Below, one piece after another: positions 53,801 to 63,625 of a DNA stretch of 64,000 nucleotides (position 1 is the stretch's first letter; each line of letters begins with the position of its first letter). Under the pieces are notes generated by a model. The model ran no database searches. It was not told where the DNA came from and saw only the letters and a list, made by a program, of their open reading frames with translations. The position numbers and the translations under genes are program-made. This stretch comes from Onchocerca lupi (Eukaryota > Nematoda > Chromadorea > Rhabditida > Onchocercidae), in NCBI GenBank assembly GCA_028564675.1, contig JAOVVO010000048.1, positions 124,001 to 188,000 of the forward strand, read 5' to 3'.

Positions 53801-56800
53801 GCTTCCTATTGAAAATTTGTTCCGAAAAGTAGGATATATAGAAATAGGATAAATGGCTTAATTCAAAAAAGAAAAGCAAAAAACTTATATATATCTGCAT
53901 CAACTAGCTCAAAAAAAATGCAAAAAAATGCACCAGTTTTACATAAGTTTTTTTCTAATTTTGTATTCCTGGAATAGCCACGTCCGGATCATAGTGCCCA
54001 TTTAGCGATTGCCAAAAAGTGGACATTAAAAAATGACTGCCGACATTCAAACATATATTTGAATATTTCCCTTTTAATTCTTGAAAAAAATTACGAATTT
54101 CAGCAAAAATTTGGAAATGAAACTAAACGTTATTCACGAAAAATGACATAAGACATAGACGAAAAATTCAAATATTAGCATGTAATTAAAACCATTTTGA
54201 CGAGCATGCCTGTATTTGACGTGTAAAATCCGTAATATTTATGATATTTTATGATATTTAAGACTGGGCTGCTTAATTTAGTACAAATGAATATATCTTC
54301 AGAAGATGTATTATATTAAGCATTTAGGCGTTAAAATCCTAAATTAAATAGATTCACCTTGATTTTTTTTTTCTTTTTTAATGAAGTTCTCAAAGATAAA
54401 CATATCTTTTTGGAATTCGCAAAGAAATGCTAGATAGTCGATCATTTCGCAGTGCATGTAGTGAACGATCTGATGAAATGTCATTACGATCAGTAAAACG
54501 TTCTGGTATACCGTATAAACGCGAAAAAATGCCTGTTTCGGTTGGAATAGTTACGGTAATTTTATTTATTGCTGGTGGTGCTATTTTATTCTCTATTTGG
54601 GAAGATTGGAATTTTTTCGATGGTGCCTACTACTCATTCATTACTTTAAGGTAAATCTAATTCGTATATAACAAAAACAAAATAACCAATATCTAATATA
54701 TGTTATCATCTATATCTACATATATAATAAAAATGTAAATCATCATTGCTGTTATTTGGCATGTAACTTTGCAATTCTTCATCGATTGCTTTTAAATTCT
54801 GAGGCACGTTGCATTCCAAGAGGCACTTGTTTCCGGATAGACACTTTTCTTTTTACTTATCACACCTGTGACAGATAAAAGTAGATGAGTGGACTGAAGT
54901 TATTGACTGCGCCTACGTTGCGTTGCTCATTTTGACACAACGTTTCAAGCTCTTATCGACTGATTTGAAAATTTGATCCAACATTGCATTTGAATAGGCG
55001 AATGTTTCTATGTAGATATACCTACTTTTTCTCTACCTATATACCTGTGAAAGATTCAAACGAAATCAACGATGTAATATGCGCTGAAATACCCAATTCC
55101 GATGTTAACAAGGATTTGTATGAAGTTGTGACGAAAAATATGATACATGAATTTTGCGGCATATTGAATCCAAATTCACCATGTGTAATGGATGGAAAAT
55201 GCTCTAAGCGATATCCTCGAGCATTAGGATCCAATACAGTTATGTGTTGTTTAAGATTAGTATCCATCATTTAACATAGTTAAGTGGTGGATACTAATGC
55301 TAGAGAATATCGCTTAGAGCATCTTCCATTCATTATACATGGTGAATTCGGATTCGACGGATATCCTTTACAGAAGAGGGTCAAACGATGGATATTCTTT
55401 ATATAGAAGAAGATCAGTAGAAGATGGCAGTAAATTAGCAACTATACAAATGCGGAAAGATAACATCGAAGTGGATAATCGTGGGTTGTTTAATATTCGC
55501 CTTTGATATTGAAAACATAATAGCTGAAATATTCTACTTTGCTGCGGCACTTAAAGGCGTAAAAAATTAATTATAAATATGCGTGTCCAGCTACAAGACG
55601 ATCGATTAGTTGAGATATATTCACATCAACTGCTGGAAATTGGGGACAGAAAGTTACCGGTTGATCTTGTCGTAGGATGATTTTCATTGCTTCGGAACTT
55701 CTGCAATTTATAACGTTAAAAAAAGAGTTGGTTGAAAAAGTATTTCCCGAAATTCAAAATAATTATGAGAATCACGACTGGCTTAATGAACGAGCTATTC
55801 TTGCGGCGAAGAACGAAGATGGCTACGAACTTAACATTATTCAGTCTAATATTTAAAGCGAGGCAGCCAATACAAGTCCTCGATATTGTTATGAAAGCAG
55901 ATGAGGCGGTTAGTTATCGAACAGAATATTGAATTCACTCGATCTGTCAGGAATGCCATCATACGTACTGCTGTTGAAAATCGCGTGACAATTATCATGT
56001 TGCGAAATGTCAACTATAAAAAACTTTGGAACAGCACACGGTTGCAGTAAAAAAATTAACGTCGTAGAAGCAACAGTCTTGACTGGACCTTTCAGCAGAT
56101 GTCCCTTTTCCTTCTATTCCTATGATTCCAACAGATATGCCATTTCAATTTAAGGGATTGCAATTCCCAATTCGATTGACATTTGCAATCATCGTCAGCA
56201 AAATTCAGGACCGATCTTTAGAACTGTGAGGTTTACATCTGGACACGTTATTGTATATTTACACAGACAAAGGAACAAAAAAAAAAAAAAAAAAGTATTG
56301 CATAATCACAAACGTTGTGAAATTAAACGAATTGGAAACATGCACTTTCTCTATTCTTTCTTTACTTAATCAATCTGAGCTACAATAACACGTGTATATA
56401 AAAAATATGTAAAGCATGGTGTATTCGAATGCAACGTTGTTTCAAAACTTCAGAGCATAGTTAAGAACTTTTGGAGATCTTGGATTTTGAACTAATATAA
56501 ACAAGGCGCGTTTTTGAGAAATTTCGGAGATTTAAAATTTTGAACAGACGAACATGTACATTTTTGTTTATATAGATTAGCTGAACCGGCTATGCGAAGC
56601 GTGCTGAGTACTTTCTAATAAATTTTATCATTATCTTATCTTCATTAATGATGAAATTGATCAGAAAATCATTAAATTAAAAGGCCATCACAATACACTT
56701 ATGAACAACCATTACGATACTTAATAGATCATCGATATTATTCGAGTAGTAAATGAATTAATCGGAACGAAATTTTTTCAAATATGTCAGAATCCTTACA

Positions 56801-59009
56801 GAAAAATCACCATTTTTGTTTGATTTATCATTTAGTATGCACATACAACACTTAGTTTATCAATTAGTTTAGAATCATCCGGAAAATGATATATTAGACT
56901 GTAATCATACTCTGATTATTCACTGCATAGATGATATGCATTCGATATATTTTAGTATTTTAATCCGGCAATATGCTAAATTAAATAACTCAATAGAAAT
57001 GAAAATGATACATATTCATAAATTTTAAAATATGTTGTGAATTCTCAAATTTTTTTCTTAATCGTTAAATTTTACTTCTCATTTTCAATTTGCAGTACGA
57101 TCGGTTTTGGTGATATAGTTCCCGGGCAAAGTCTTGGTGAAGGTTCGCAGGAAAAATTAATTGTTTGTGCATTATATTTGTTATTTGGTATGGCTTTAAT
57201 TGCGATGTGTTTCAAACTAATGCAAGATGATGTGGTGCGGAAGGCACGATGGCTTGGACAAAAAATTGGCATTCTTGGTTAGACAGTTTAAATTTTTCGA
57301 ATAAAAAATGGAAAAAAAACTTTTGTTACTTTATTTTGGAGAACTTTACTTTCTTTTTAGTCTTTTAATAACGTAGATTTAGAAAAAAAAAATCATTTAG
57401 ACGAGAATCGTAATTCGTGTAAATTCTTTGCTTGTGATAGATAGATTTCTGTGTCACCTATTTTGTTCGTCTCAAAGATTCTAACAAGTTGTTTTTGTGA
57501 GCAATTTGCACTTAATTTTAACAGCTTTCAATGCCTCTAACTACGTCTCCAGGAAATCAAAATGAAACGTCGCGGTTGAGTGACATACTAACATCACCTA
57601 TGTTGCGTGTACTGCAATTGCAATCCAATATTGCACAAACACGAGTTCAAGCAAGTCTGCTTTCATGCATTTGCATTTGCATTTTTTCCGCAGAATTTTG
57701 CACATGTAGTTGCAAGTTTTTGCCAACCCATATGAAGTGGAAAGAAATTGTAAAATATTGACTATTTAATCAAGATTTAATTAAGACTTTATAAGCTGTC
57801 ATATATTTATGTTACAGGCAAAAATTTTGCAAATATTATTTAGAAATGCTTGCTTTCACAAATGTTCATTAAAGTGATAATATATCCAATTACCATAAGA
57901 TTAAGTTAATAATTTAAATTATTTGAAATATATTTTTGGCTTATATTCTTTAAGTTTATTTTCACGACTTATCACAATTTTCTAAAATTAAAAAAAAAGT
58001 GAAAGTTCATAAATTGATTAAACTTTTATTGTGAAATTGTTCACATCACTTTATCGACCAAAACTTCTGGTAATTGGACTTGCTTTTCTTTTAAACAAAA
58101 GAAATCCTTTCTTCGTTACTAATATCTCAAGGGATTTTCTCTTTTATCGTATTAAGCATCGAGCTATTTCTGCAATGTTTATTTAACTTCTCGTCATCGC
58201 GGAAGTTGAGTTAGAATGATCAATGCATTTGTTGTCATTTGTGACAAGTTAGCAGTGTTGTCATTTGTGAAAACGATGCATTGAGCCATAGTTAATGGTA
58301 ACAAATTTGTTTTGTTCACTTTTCAGAAATGCAAATAAGCAATATAGAAAATTTAACAACATGAAATTGGATATTTCAGCACGAGAAAGTTTGCCAGATT
58401 CTGAATTTGAAACGGATGATGATAATTTAATGGAAGAAGATGATGATGATGATGATGATGTCATGTCTGATGAAAGAATTGATCAGGTTTAATTTTTATT
58501 TTTTTTGCTTCAGAAAAAACTCAGCAGAAGTTATTGTAAAAATAATACTTCATTTTAATATTACTCAAATGAATTTGTGCTAAATGATCGTTTTCCAAAT
58601 CAAGATAAGCACACACATGTGTAGTCTTATTTTTGTGGAGAACTTACGTACGTGCAAAGAATTATTCATTAGGAAAGATTTATGAAAGAATAAAGTAATT
58701 TTATCAAAGTAATTTATATATGAAAATACACAGGAATTGATTGGAAAGTATGCATAAATCATTCAAAGTAAATTAATTCTAGTTTCAGAAATATTTTAAC
58801 TAAAAACATATCGTTTGATTTTTTAGGATAAACCTACTTTGTCCAGCGGTTCCTCGAGACGTAATGGTGACGAATCACGCAGCCTGATTATACGTGATGA
58901 GAAGAAATATCAAGAAAATCGGAAAATTTCAAATATGGATCGTGTAAGCTGTCAAGATTATTTCGATGGTCCAAAACGTCTTCAGCGATTTCATAGAACT
59001 AATTATTAA
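44835..59009 (+). CDS. Two-pore-domain (K2P, TWK-type) potassium channel with very long M2-M3 loop, about 803 aa, 19 exons
   Basis: Exons are 44835-44894, 45072-45212, 46911-47037, 47121-47210, 47846-47964, 49517-49643, 50142-50355, 50621-50769, 51368-51509, 51841-51912, 52379-52481, 53037-53100, 53466-53592, 54453-54650, 57096-57277, 57553-57650, 57818-57873, 58327-58486 and 58827-59009. They sum to 2412 nt in frame. M1 is about 24-47 (ISHIGLCASIAAYAVLGAF). The extracellular cap has LLKIFELQLVNAV. P1 has TTIGYGH and M2 has MLYAMIGIPLMLLCLANIAE. M3 is about 539-560 (VTVILFIAGGAILFSIW). P2 has STIGFGD at 578-584 and M4 has LYLLFGMALIAMCFKLM. This is the order of a K2P subunit, which dimerises into a plasma-membrane background K+ channel. 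The loop between M2 and M3 is about 350 residues, basic and Ser-rich, with RRHGSLT. The C-tail holds an Asp/Glu run coded by GAT repeats. Donors after 45212, 47210 and 57650 are GCAAGT. The first coding exon is the least certain; exons 16-17 were chosen by phase. Confidence 0.9.
45213..46910 (+). other. GC-AG intron (donor GCAAGT), channel intron 2
   Basis: Exon 2 ends ...TGGACG and is followed by GCAAGTTTG. The only downstream GT in range gives a phase that meets a stop in exon 3, whereas the GC donor at phase 0 joins cleanly to VVNELYRFID after TTTCCAG. Failure to splice meets an in-frame stop at 45300-45302. The intron also contains the degenerate repeat at about 45690-46000. Confidence 0.7.
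45690..46000. repeat. Degenerate minisatellite in channel intron 2
   Basis: Phrases such as TTGTTCTCGTAACTCTC, AAGGAATAAATCTT and CATCTTT recur four to five times at irregular spacing of about 60-70 bp. Similarity between units is partial. Confidence 0.5.
47211..47845 (+). other. GC-AG intron (donor GCAAGT) inside the P1 filter glycine codon
   Basis: Exon 4 ends ACAACTATCG and the next bases are GCAAGTTTTC. Exon 5 begins GGTATGGCCAT after TTTTAG. Only this junction restores TTIGYGH, the pore filter, so the GC donor is strongly supported. An intron at the first filter glycine codon is a known common position in K2P genes. Read-through meets TAA within about 20 bases. Confidence 0.88.
55062..56280 (+). 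pseudogene. Helitron Rep/helicase (RepHel) pseudogene fragments
   Basis: Pieces in order are: NDVICAEIPNSDVNKDLYEV and the LNPNSPCVMDGKCSKRYPR Rep-type stretch (55071-55220); DGYSLYRRRSVEDGS (55387-55491); a helicase-type piece MRVQLQDDRLVEI with LPVDLVVG (about 55576-55680); EKVFPEIQNNYENHDWLNER followed by AILAAKNEDGYELN (about 55734-55840); and VVEATVLTGPF with IPMIPTDMPFQFKGLQFPIR (about 56060-56180). These match the usual order of helitron helicase-like proteins, with a large section missing between the YRRRS region and the helicase C-terminal half. There are many frameshifts and stops, so no functional protein is possible. Confidence 0.85.
55166..55355. repeat. 69-bp inverted duplication within the Helitron remnant
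   Basis: 55166-55234 and 55287-55355 are reverse complements with about nine mismatches over 69 bases, separated by 52 bases. The left arm codes the NPNSPC...GKCSKRYPR stretch. The right arm is the same stretch inverted, right before the next Helitron piece. A smaller direct duplication follows (GGATATCC/TTTACAG and GGATATTC/TTTATAT). Confidence 0.8.
57651..57817 (+). other. GC-AG intron (donor GCAAGT), third in the channel gene
   Basis: Exon 16 ends CGAGTTCAA and is followed by GCAAGTCTG. Exon 17 starts after ATGTTACAG at 57817. With phase 0 here and a GTGATA donor after 57873, exon 17 joins in frame to exon 18 at 58327. Read-through from exon 16 stays open to a stop at 57759-57761 and would give a shorter C-terminus. 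A rival model splices from GTTGAG at 57575 straight to 58327, also in frame. Confidence 0.5.
58438..58461 (+). repeat. Coding GAT repeat (acidic tract) in channel C-tail
   Basis: GAAGATGATGAT... codes for Glu-Glu followed by seven Asp within exon 18. It is a trinucleotide repeat in frame with the protein, so length polymorphism would change only the Asp run. Confidence 0.85.
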
Positions 59010-59218
59010 TCTCTTGATTGGAGTTGTTCGATTGCTTATTATGCTCAAATGAATTTTGCATATAACATATGTTCAATAATTGCCATTGATAAACGATAAA
59101 ATATTAAGGAAAAATTGATAAAATAACAAGCAAAACAGTAGTTCAACAGAAATTATAAAAACTTTTCATGTCATAATGATGACGACATATTGACATATGT
59201 TATGATTTTAAACGATGA

Positions 59219-59224
59219 AATAAA
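59219..59224 (+). promoter_or_regulatory. Polyadenylation signal for the channel gene
   Basis: AATAAA lies about 210 bases after the TAA at 59007-59009. Position and strand are suitable. Confidence 0.35.
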
Positions 59225-62200
59225 AAAGGAAATTTACAGGAAGATGATTAAGAAAAATTGGGCACCTAAAAAAGAATAATTAGGCGTGAGGCATACAAAA
59301 GGGGATAAGGGATTCGTAGAAATTGATGCAATTCATTTTAATAATTACAGCATGAATATACGTCGCTAACAGACTTCAAAAAATTGTCCATTATTTTATG
59401 ATCAATTGATTCCACGTTGAGATAGTTCCTGATCAGTATGATGCAACAAAGCAATTATATTGATAATAAAATGGTGGAATCTGAATTTTTATAACAAGAA
59501 ATTATTAAAAATTTATTAAGATAGACGAATTTTGTCAAATTTTTCCCTTCCTTTTTTTCAAGAATTGCCCTAAGATTATATCATCTAACATCAAATCAGA
59601 ATAATCAATTCGGAAAATTGTAAATTGGAAAAATATCATAAAAGAGCTTGAAACAAAAGGCTTGGAAAAGGGATAATGTTATTCGCATGAAAGTTTTCCT
59701 TCTAGTTTTAATTCTGCTAGTTTTTTTTTTCTGAAAATTCAATGAAGAATTTCAGATGAACTGAACAAAATTTGAATCAGTGGAAAGAATTTCTTGTCCT
59801 AAATCCGTTTTTTTTTCCTTACGATGAATTTCAATTTTAACACGCTGATCCATCGGATGCAAATGCATCACCAAGCCAAAAATGATATTCAAAAGCTATT
59901 TGGTTAGCATAATCAGAAAATGAAGCAGTACCTTTATGTCAAACCATGTTTATATAGCAATGAATATAAAAATTGAAATCAAATTCTTTGGAGAAGAATC
60001 AATTTCGTTGAAAATTATTGTTTCTGTGAAAAGCTTATTTTCGATCATTAGCGAATTTTTTTATTTTTATTTTTTTATTTTTTTTTTTGTTTATAGCAAA
60101 TTCATGCATTTGATTTCAATTTAAAATTTTTAAAAATATGATGGGAGATGATTAATACTTAAATTTAAATTAACACTTAAATATGATCAAGTTTAAATAA
60201 TTGAGAAGATTTAACATCTTAAGTGTACATAAACATCGTTAAGTAATAAATATTTATCGTTTATCCTCTTTTTTTAAATTCATTTATGAATGCATTTTTC
60301 CATTTTAATAAACAATCGAAAAACATTTGTTTATGTCAATTTTAAGCCTTCAACTATCAGCACTTTCATTATATGAAAGTTCAATTTCCGAATTTTAGTA
60401 TCTGAACCTTAACGGCAATATTTAAAACAAAATTTTTCAGTTTTTTTAATCAGATGAAATGAATATCCACCCTCAGATTATGAGTGCCATAAAAAGCAAG
60501 CATTATCATTAAAATTATTGAATTTAAAGGAATCAAAATGATATAGCTAAAAAAATCCTCCTAGAGATGGATGAATTTATCAAGTTGATAAGCTTCTTCC
60601 GTGGGAAATTATTCGCACTTTCAACAAAGAAATCTTTCGAGAATTTTTTAAAAATCCGATCTATAGAAAAGAAATCATATTGAATAAGTTTGCAATATGA
60701 CAATAAATTGTAATTTACATATTTTTGTTGCTATTTATTTGTTTTTACATTTAATTGTTTGTGCAAAAAAATAAAGTTAAATGGAAAAAAGAAAAAGAAA
60801 TAATAAGTAGAATATCAGAATTCAATCACTAATTAATTATAACAAACAATATGGTAAAAGAAAAAAGGCGACAAAAACGAAAGTTTTTCATTCGAATCTT
60901 AAGTTAAAATCAATTTTATATTAAAAAATCATTCAATACTTTTCATTTTCCCTGCAAGTATTGTTTTATTTTAATATTTTACTATACTTTATTTTTTTCT
61001 TTCATTTTCATTAAATAGCTATGAATTTCATAATTTTTCATTTGTTTAATTGGTAGATTATGTTCCATGAAATTCATTTATATCCTAATCTATTTTAATT
61101 ATTTTTCCTTCTATTTATCTAATTTTGCATATTAACTACGAGTGATTTTGAATTAAATTGAGTTTTTAAGAAGAGAAGTATTTGCTAGATTGAGAAAATT
61201 TTATACTTTAATAATTAGCTATTGCAATTAGATTTGCCAAAATAACAATAGGATGTTTTCTCAATTGTAATTATTCTGAAATCATCTATAATAGCATTTT
61301 GATTTTGAATTTTCGTTCGACTATAAAATATTTAAATTATTTCAATCAAAATAAAGCTTATATTTGATGATATATTGGAATATGCACTGCTGAAATTTTA
61401 ATGATATGCTGAAACATGCGTTGCTGAAATTTTAAGTGAATTTGACAAAAATTATGCTTGACTGATTTTATTTGCATAAATAATCGCTTTTCTAAGATTA
61501 TATTTCGTGTACACATGCATTTGTGTATATGTGTATTTTACGGAATATGTTTTTATATTTTATTTATCACAATTAAGATTAAAATTCCTACAAAAAAAAA
61601 TTTTCTCATAATCTGGAAATTGAAAAATTTCATGAGATTTCTCCAAAAGAATTAGTAATGGCAAATACTATTACATTGTACTTAATAACCTTTTATCTTA
61701 TTATCTTCTAATTAAAAATTTAATTACATTTATCATTATTAAAGTTTGGTCAATAAGTTTTGCATTATACGAAATTAACTGCTAATTTGTTTTGAAATGA
61801 AAACTAAATTGATAATATTTTAATATGGTAAATTAGCTATTTTAATTTCTCTTTTTGATGCTTAGGATTCGAGTAATAAATTTTTATAAAATTCAAAATC
61901 GATTACTAATTTTTTCTGAAACTAAAAAAAATTGCTAATATATTTAACCATGACAAGTTTGCCACTTTAATTTTCATATTTTTTAATATCAGAACTTTTT
62001 TTCTTAAGAAAAAATTTAGTTTGCAAAATTTATTTTTATGCAAAAATCATAAAAAAAAGGAGGAAATCATTTAGATGTGAGGAGAAAAGTATTGCCCTTC
62101 TGTCTACTGGTTATTATGAAAGTGAAAAAGCTGGTGATTAGATTTTCTACGACTTAATACTTATTTATAATTAGTTTTTTTCTTTCTTTCTTTTTCATAA

Positions 62201-62597
62201 CTTAATGCTTTTTGTATATTATTTTATGCTAACGAAATATTGTGATACTAACATTTAACTTCTATTTTTAGATGGAAATTTCTTCGATTCATTTTTTATT
62301 CATGATATTAGGTTTGTATATTCATTTAATAACTAGCTATTCGTTCATCCATACAATCATAAATTAAACTAGAGTTAATTTCAGTTGAAGCATTTCCCAT
62401 TTCTTTCCATCATTCTAACAATGGCAAATAATAGCTGTTGTTTTCATTTTTTTATTATTAAATTCAAAATACCGATGTCTTTTTGCGACATTTTTTATTA
62501 AAAACTAGAATTAACTCATTAAACTTTCAAAAATTTAATCAAATAAATTTTTCGCATGAAATGAATATCATTTACGTGATAATAGTAAATTAATGAT

Positions 62598-62607
62598 TCA
62601 TATTTAG
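62598..62607 (+). other. Splice acceptor 14 bases before the start codon
   Basis: TCATATTTAG ends at 62607, with the ATG at 62622. As no upstream coding exon is evident, this is a candidate spliced-leader addition site or the end of a 5' UTR intron. Confidence 0.4.
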
Positions 62608-62621
62608 GATTGGAGAATAAA

Positions 62622-63568
62622 ATGTTTATTGAGAATATGTTATGCGTAATGCTACTAACAATATCTGTCACCTTGGGTTATTCGTCTAATGCTAATCAGA
62701 CGGTTATTATCAGAGCAGGGTCAACTGCATATCCACGTTACTTGCGCAGGAACATAAAAGGTCAATTAAAAAAAAACGCTTCCTTTTTTTTTTTCAAATC
62801 AATTAATGGAATAATTGATAAGAATTGAAATAATACGTGAACCACATTATATATCTTAGAATGCATAATATATATTAATTTATCAGCGAAAATAATGATG
62901 TTTATTAAAAGATGTGATAAATTAAGCCTGAGCAAATTTTCACCAGAAATTGTCAAAGTTTATTTTATCGGAGAATTAATTACCAGTTTTTTTACTTCTT
63001 CTAAGTAATATCTATTAAGCATAACTGTAAGTAAACAAGCATTCAGCAGCATTTGCTATTTGCAAGTATTGTTAGAATAATTGAAATGAATGAATATGGC
63101 TTGCAGGATGTTCACCGGATGATATTATATCACAATGTTTACAATCAAAGGAAAGTTATGATGAATGCACGCAGGGATTATGCAGTCGTTGCATTCTGCA
63201 AGCATCCGTGCTAAATCCATTTGGTTATTGTAAACATATCGATTATTTACTTTTTGATCTTTTTGACCTTTTTATTTTTACTTATGAATTTTTAGTTATG
63301 AACTTATGAAAAATTTTTTTTACTTATTTTTTTACGTTTTATTTTTTTTTTCACTTATGAATTAAGTTTTTCTTCACTTATGGATTTTGAAAATTGTAAA
63401 TTTTGAACCATAATTTGTAATCCAGATGTTAACATTGTAAACTTCCAAATACACTTCTAATTTTCTTTAACTTTTTTCTTAATTTCAGCTGAATACTGTT
63501 ACTGGATGATGTCTTGCCTTTGTACAGTAACCAGTTGTCAGGATTTACCGCAATCTGAGTGCTATTAA
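62622..63568 (+). CDS. Secreted ten-cysteine protein of unknown family, 113 aa, three exons
   Basis: Exons are 62622-62760, 63107-63229 and 63489-63568. They join to 342 nt, 113 codons plus TAA, with GT-AG introns and phases 1 and 1. Residues 1-19 or so (MLCVMLLTISVTLG core) form a signal peptide. An N-glycosylation site NQT lies at 25 and a dibasic RR at 42-43. The domain from 48 to 113 has ten cysteines at 48, 57, 67, 72, 75, 91, 97, 99, 104 and 112, including LCSRC and SCLCTVTSC, and ends at ECY. Five disulfides are likely. I do not recognise the fold. The arrangement, an export signal followed by a compact Cys domain without repeats, suits a secreted nematode protein. The in-frame TTG at 62610 is not needed; ATG at 62622 is the better start because it immediately follows the acceptor. 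Confidence 0.78.
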
Positions 63569-63619
63569 AAGCGTAATCAACAAAAATAATCTTAGAAACA
63601 TGCAGCATATCTCGTCACA

Positions 63620-63625
63620 AATAAA
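63620..63625 (+). promoter_or_regulatory. Polyadenylation signal for the ten-cysteine gene
   Basis: AATAAA occurs 52 bases after the stop codon, in a compact 3' UTR. Confidence 0.5.

Larger units (their letters stand above)
54709..56618 (+). mobile_element. Internally deleted, decayed Helitron inside the channel intron
   Basis: The segment contains Rep-helicase fragments of Helitron type (see the pseudogene entry). Suggested limits are a 5' TC at 54709-54710, followed by TATATCTACATATATAATAA, and a 3' CTAA (fits the CTRR rule) at 56615-56618, after a GC-richer GGCTATGCGAAGCGTGCTG stretch that may be the degraded terminal hairpin. Flanking A and T would match insertion between A and T. The ends are inference; the coding homology is much firmer. 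At about 1.9 kb it is far shorter than an autonomous element. Confidence 0.65.
54651..57095 (+). other. 2.4-kb intron before the P2 filter, carrying a Helitron remnant
   Basis: The donor AAGGTAAAT and acceptor TTTGCAG bracket the join ...YYSFITL-S-TIGFGD, so the intron lies just before the second selectivity filter. It is the longest intron of the gene. Nearly all of the extra length is the degenerate Helitron described separately, in the same orientation as the channel gene. Confidence 0.88.
59010..62621. other. Intergenic region, no gene seen
   Basis: After the channel 3' UTR the sequence is A+T-rich with poly-T runs near 60058-60090. A short direct repeat TGCTGAAATTTTAA occurs at about 61388 and 61422. 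No coding exon is supported in 3.6 kb on either strand. Confidence 0.5.

Noticed and set aside
54427..54452. ATG at 54427 as start of a separate short channel transcript, or acceptor at GATAG 54437
   Set aside because: CATTTCGCAG at 54452 is a better acceptor in the needed phase, giving continuity from exon 13. An internal promoter remains possible but unsupported.
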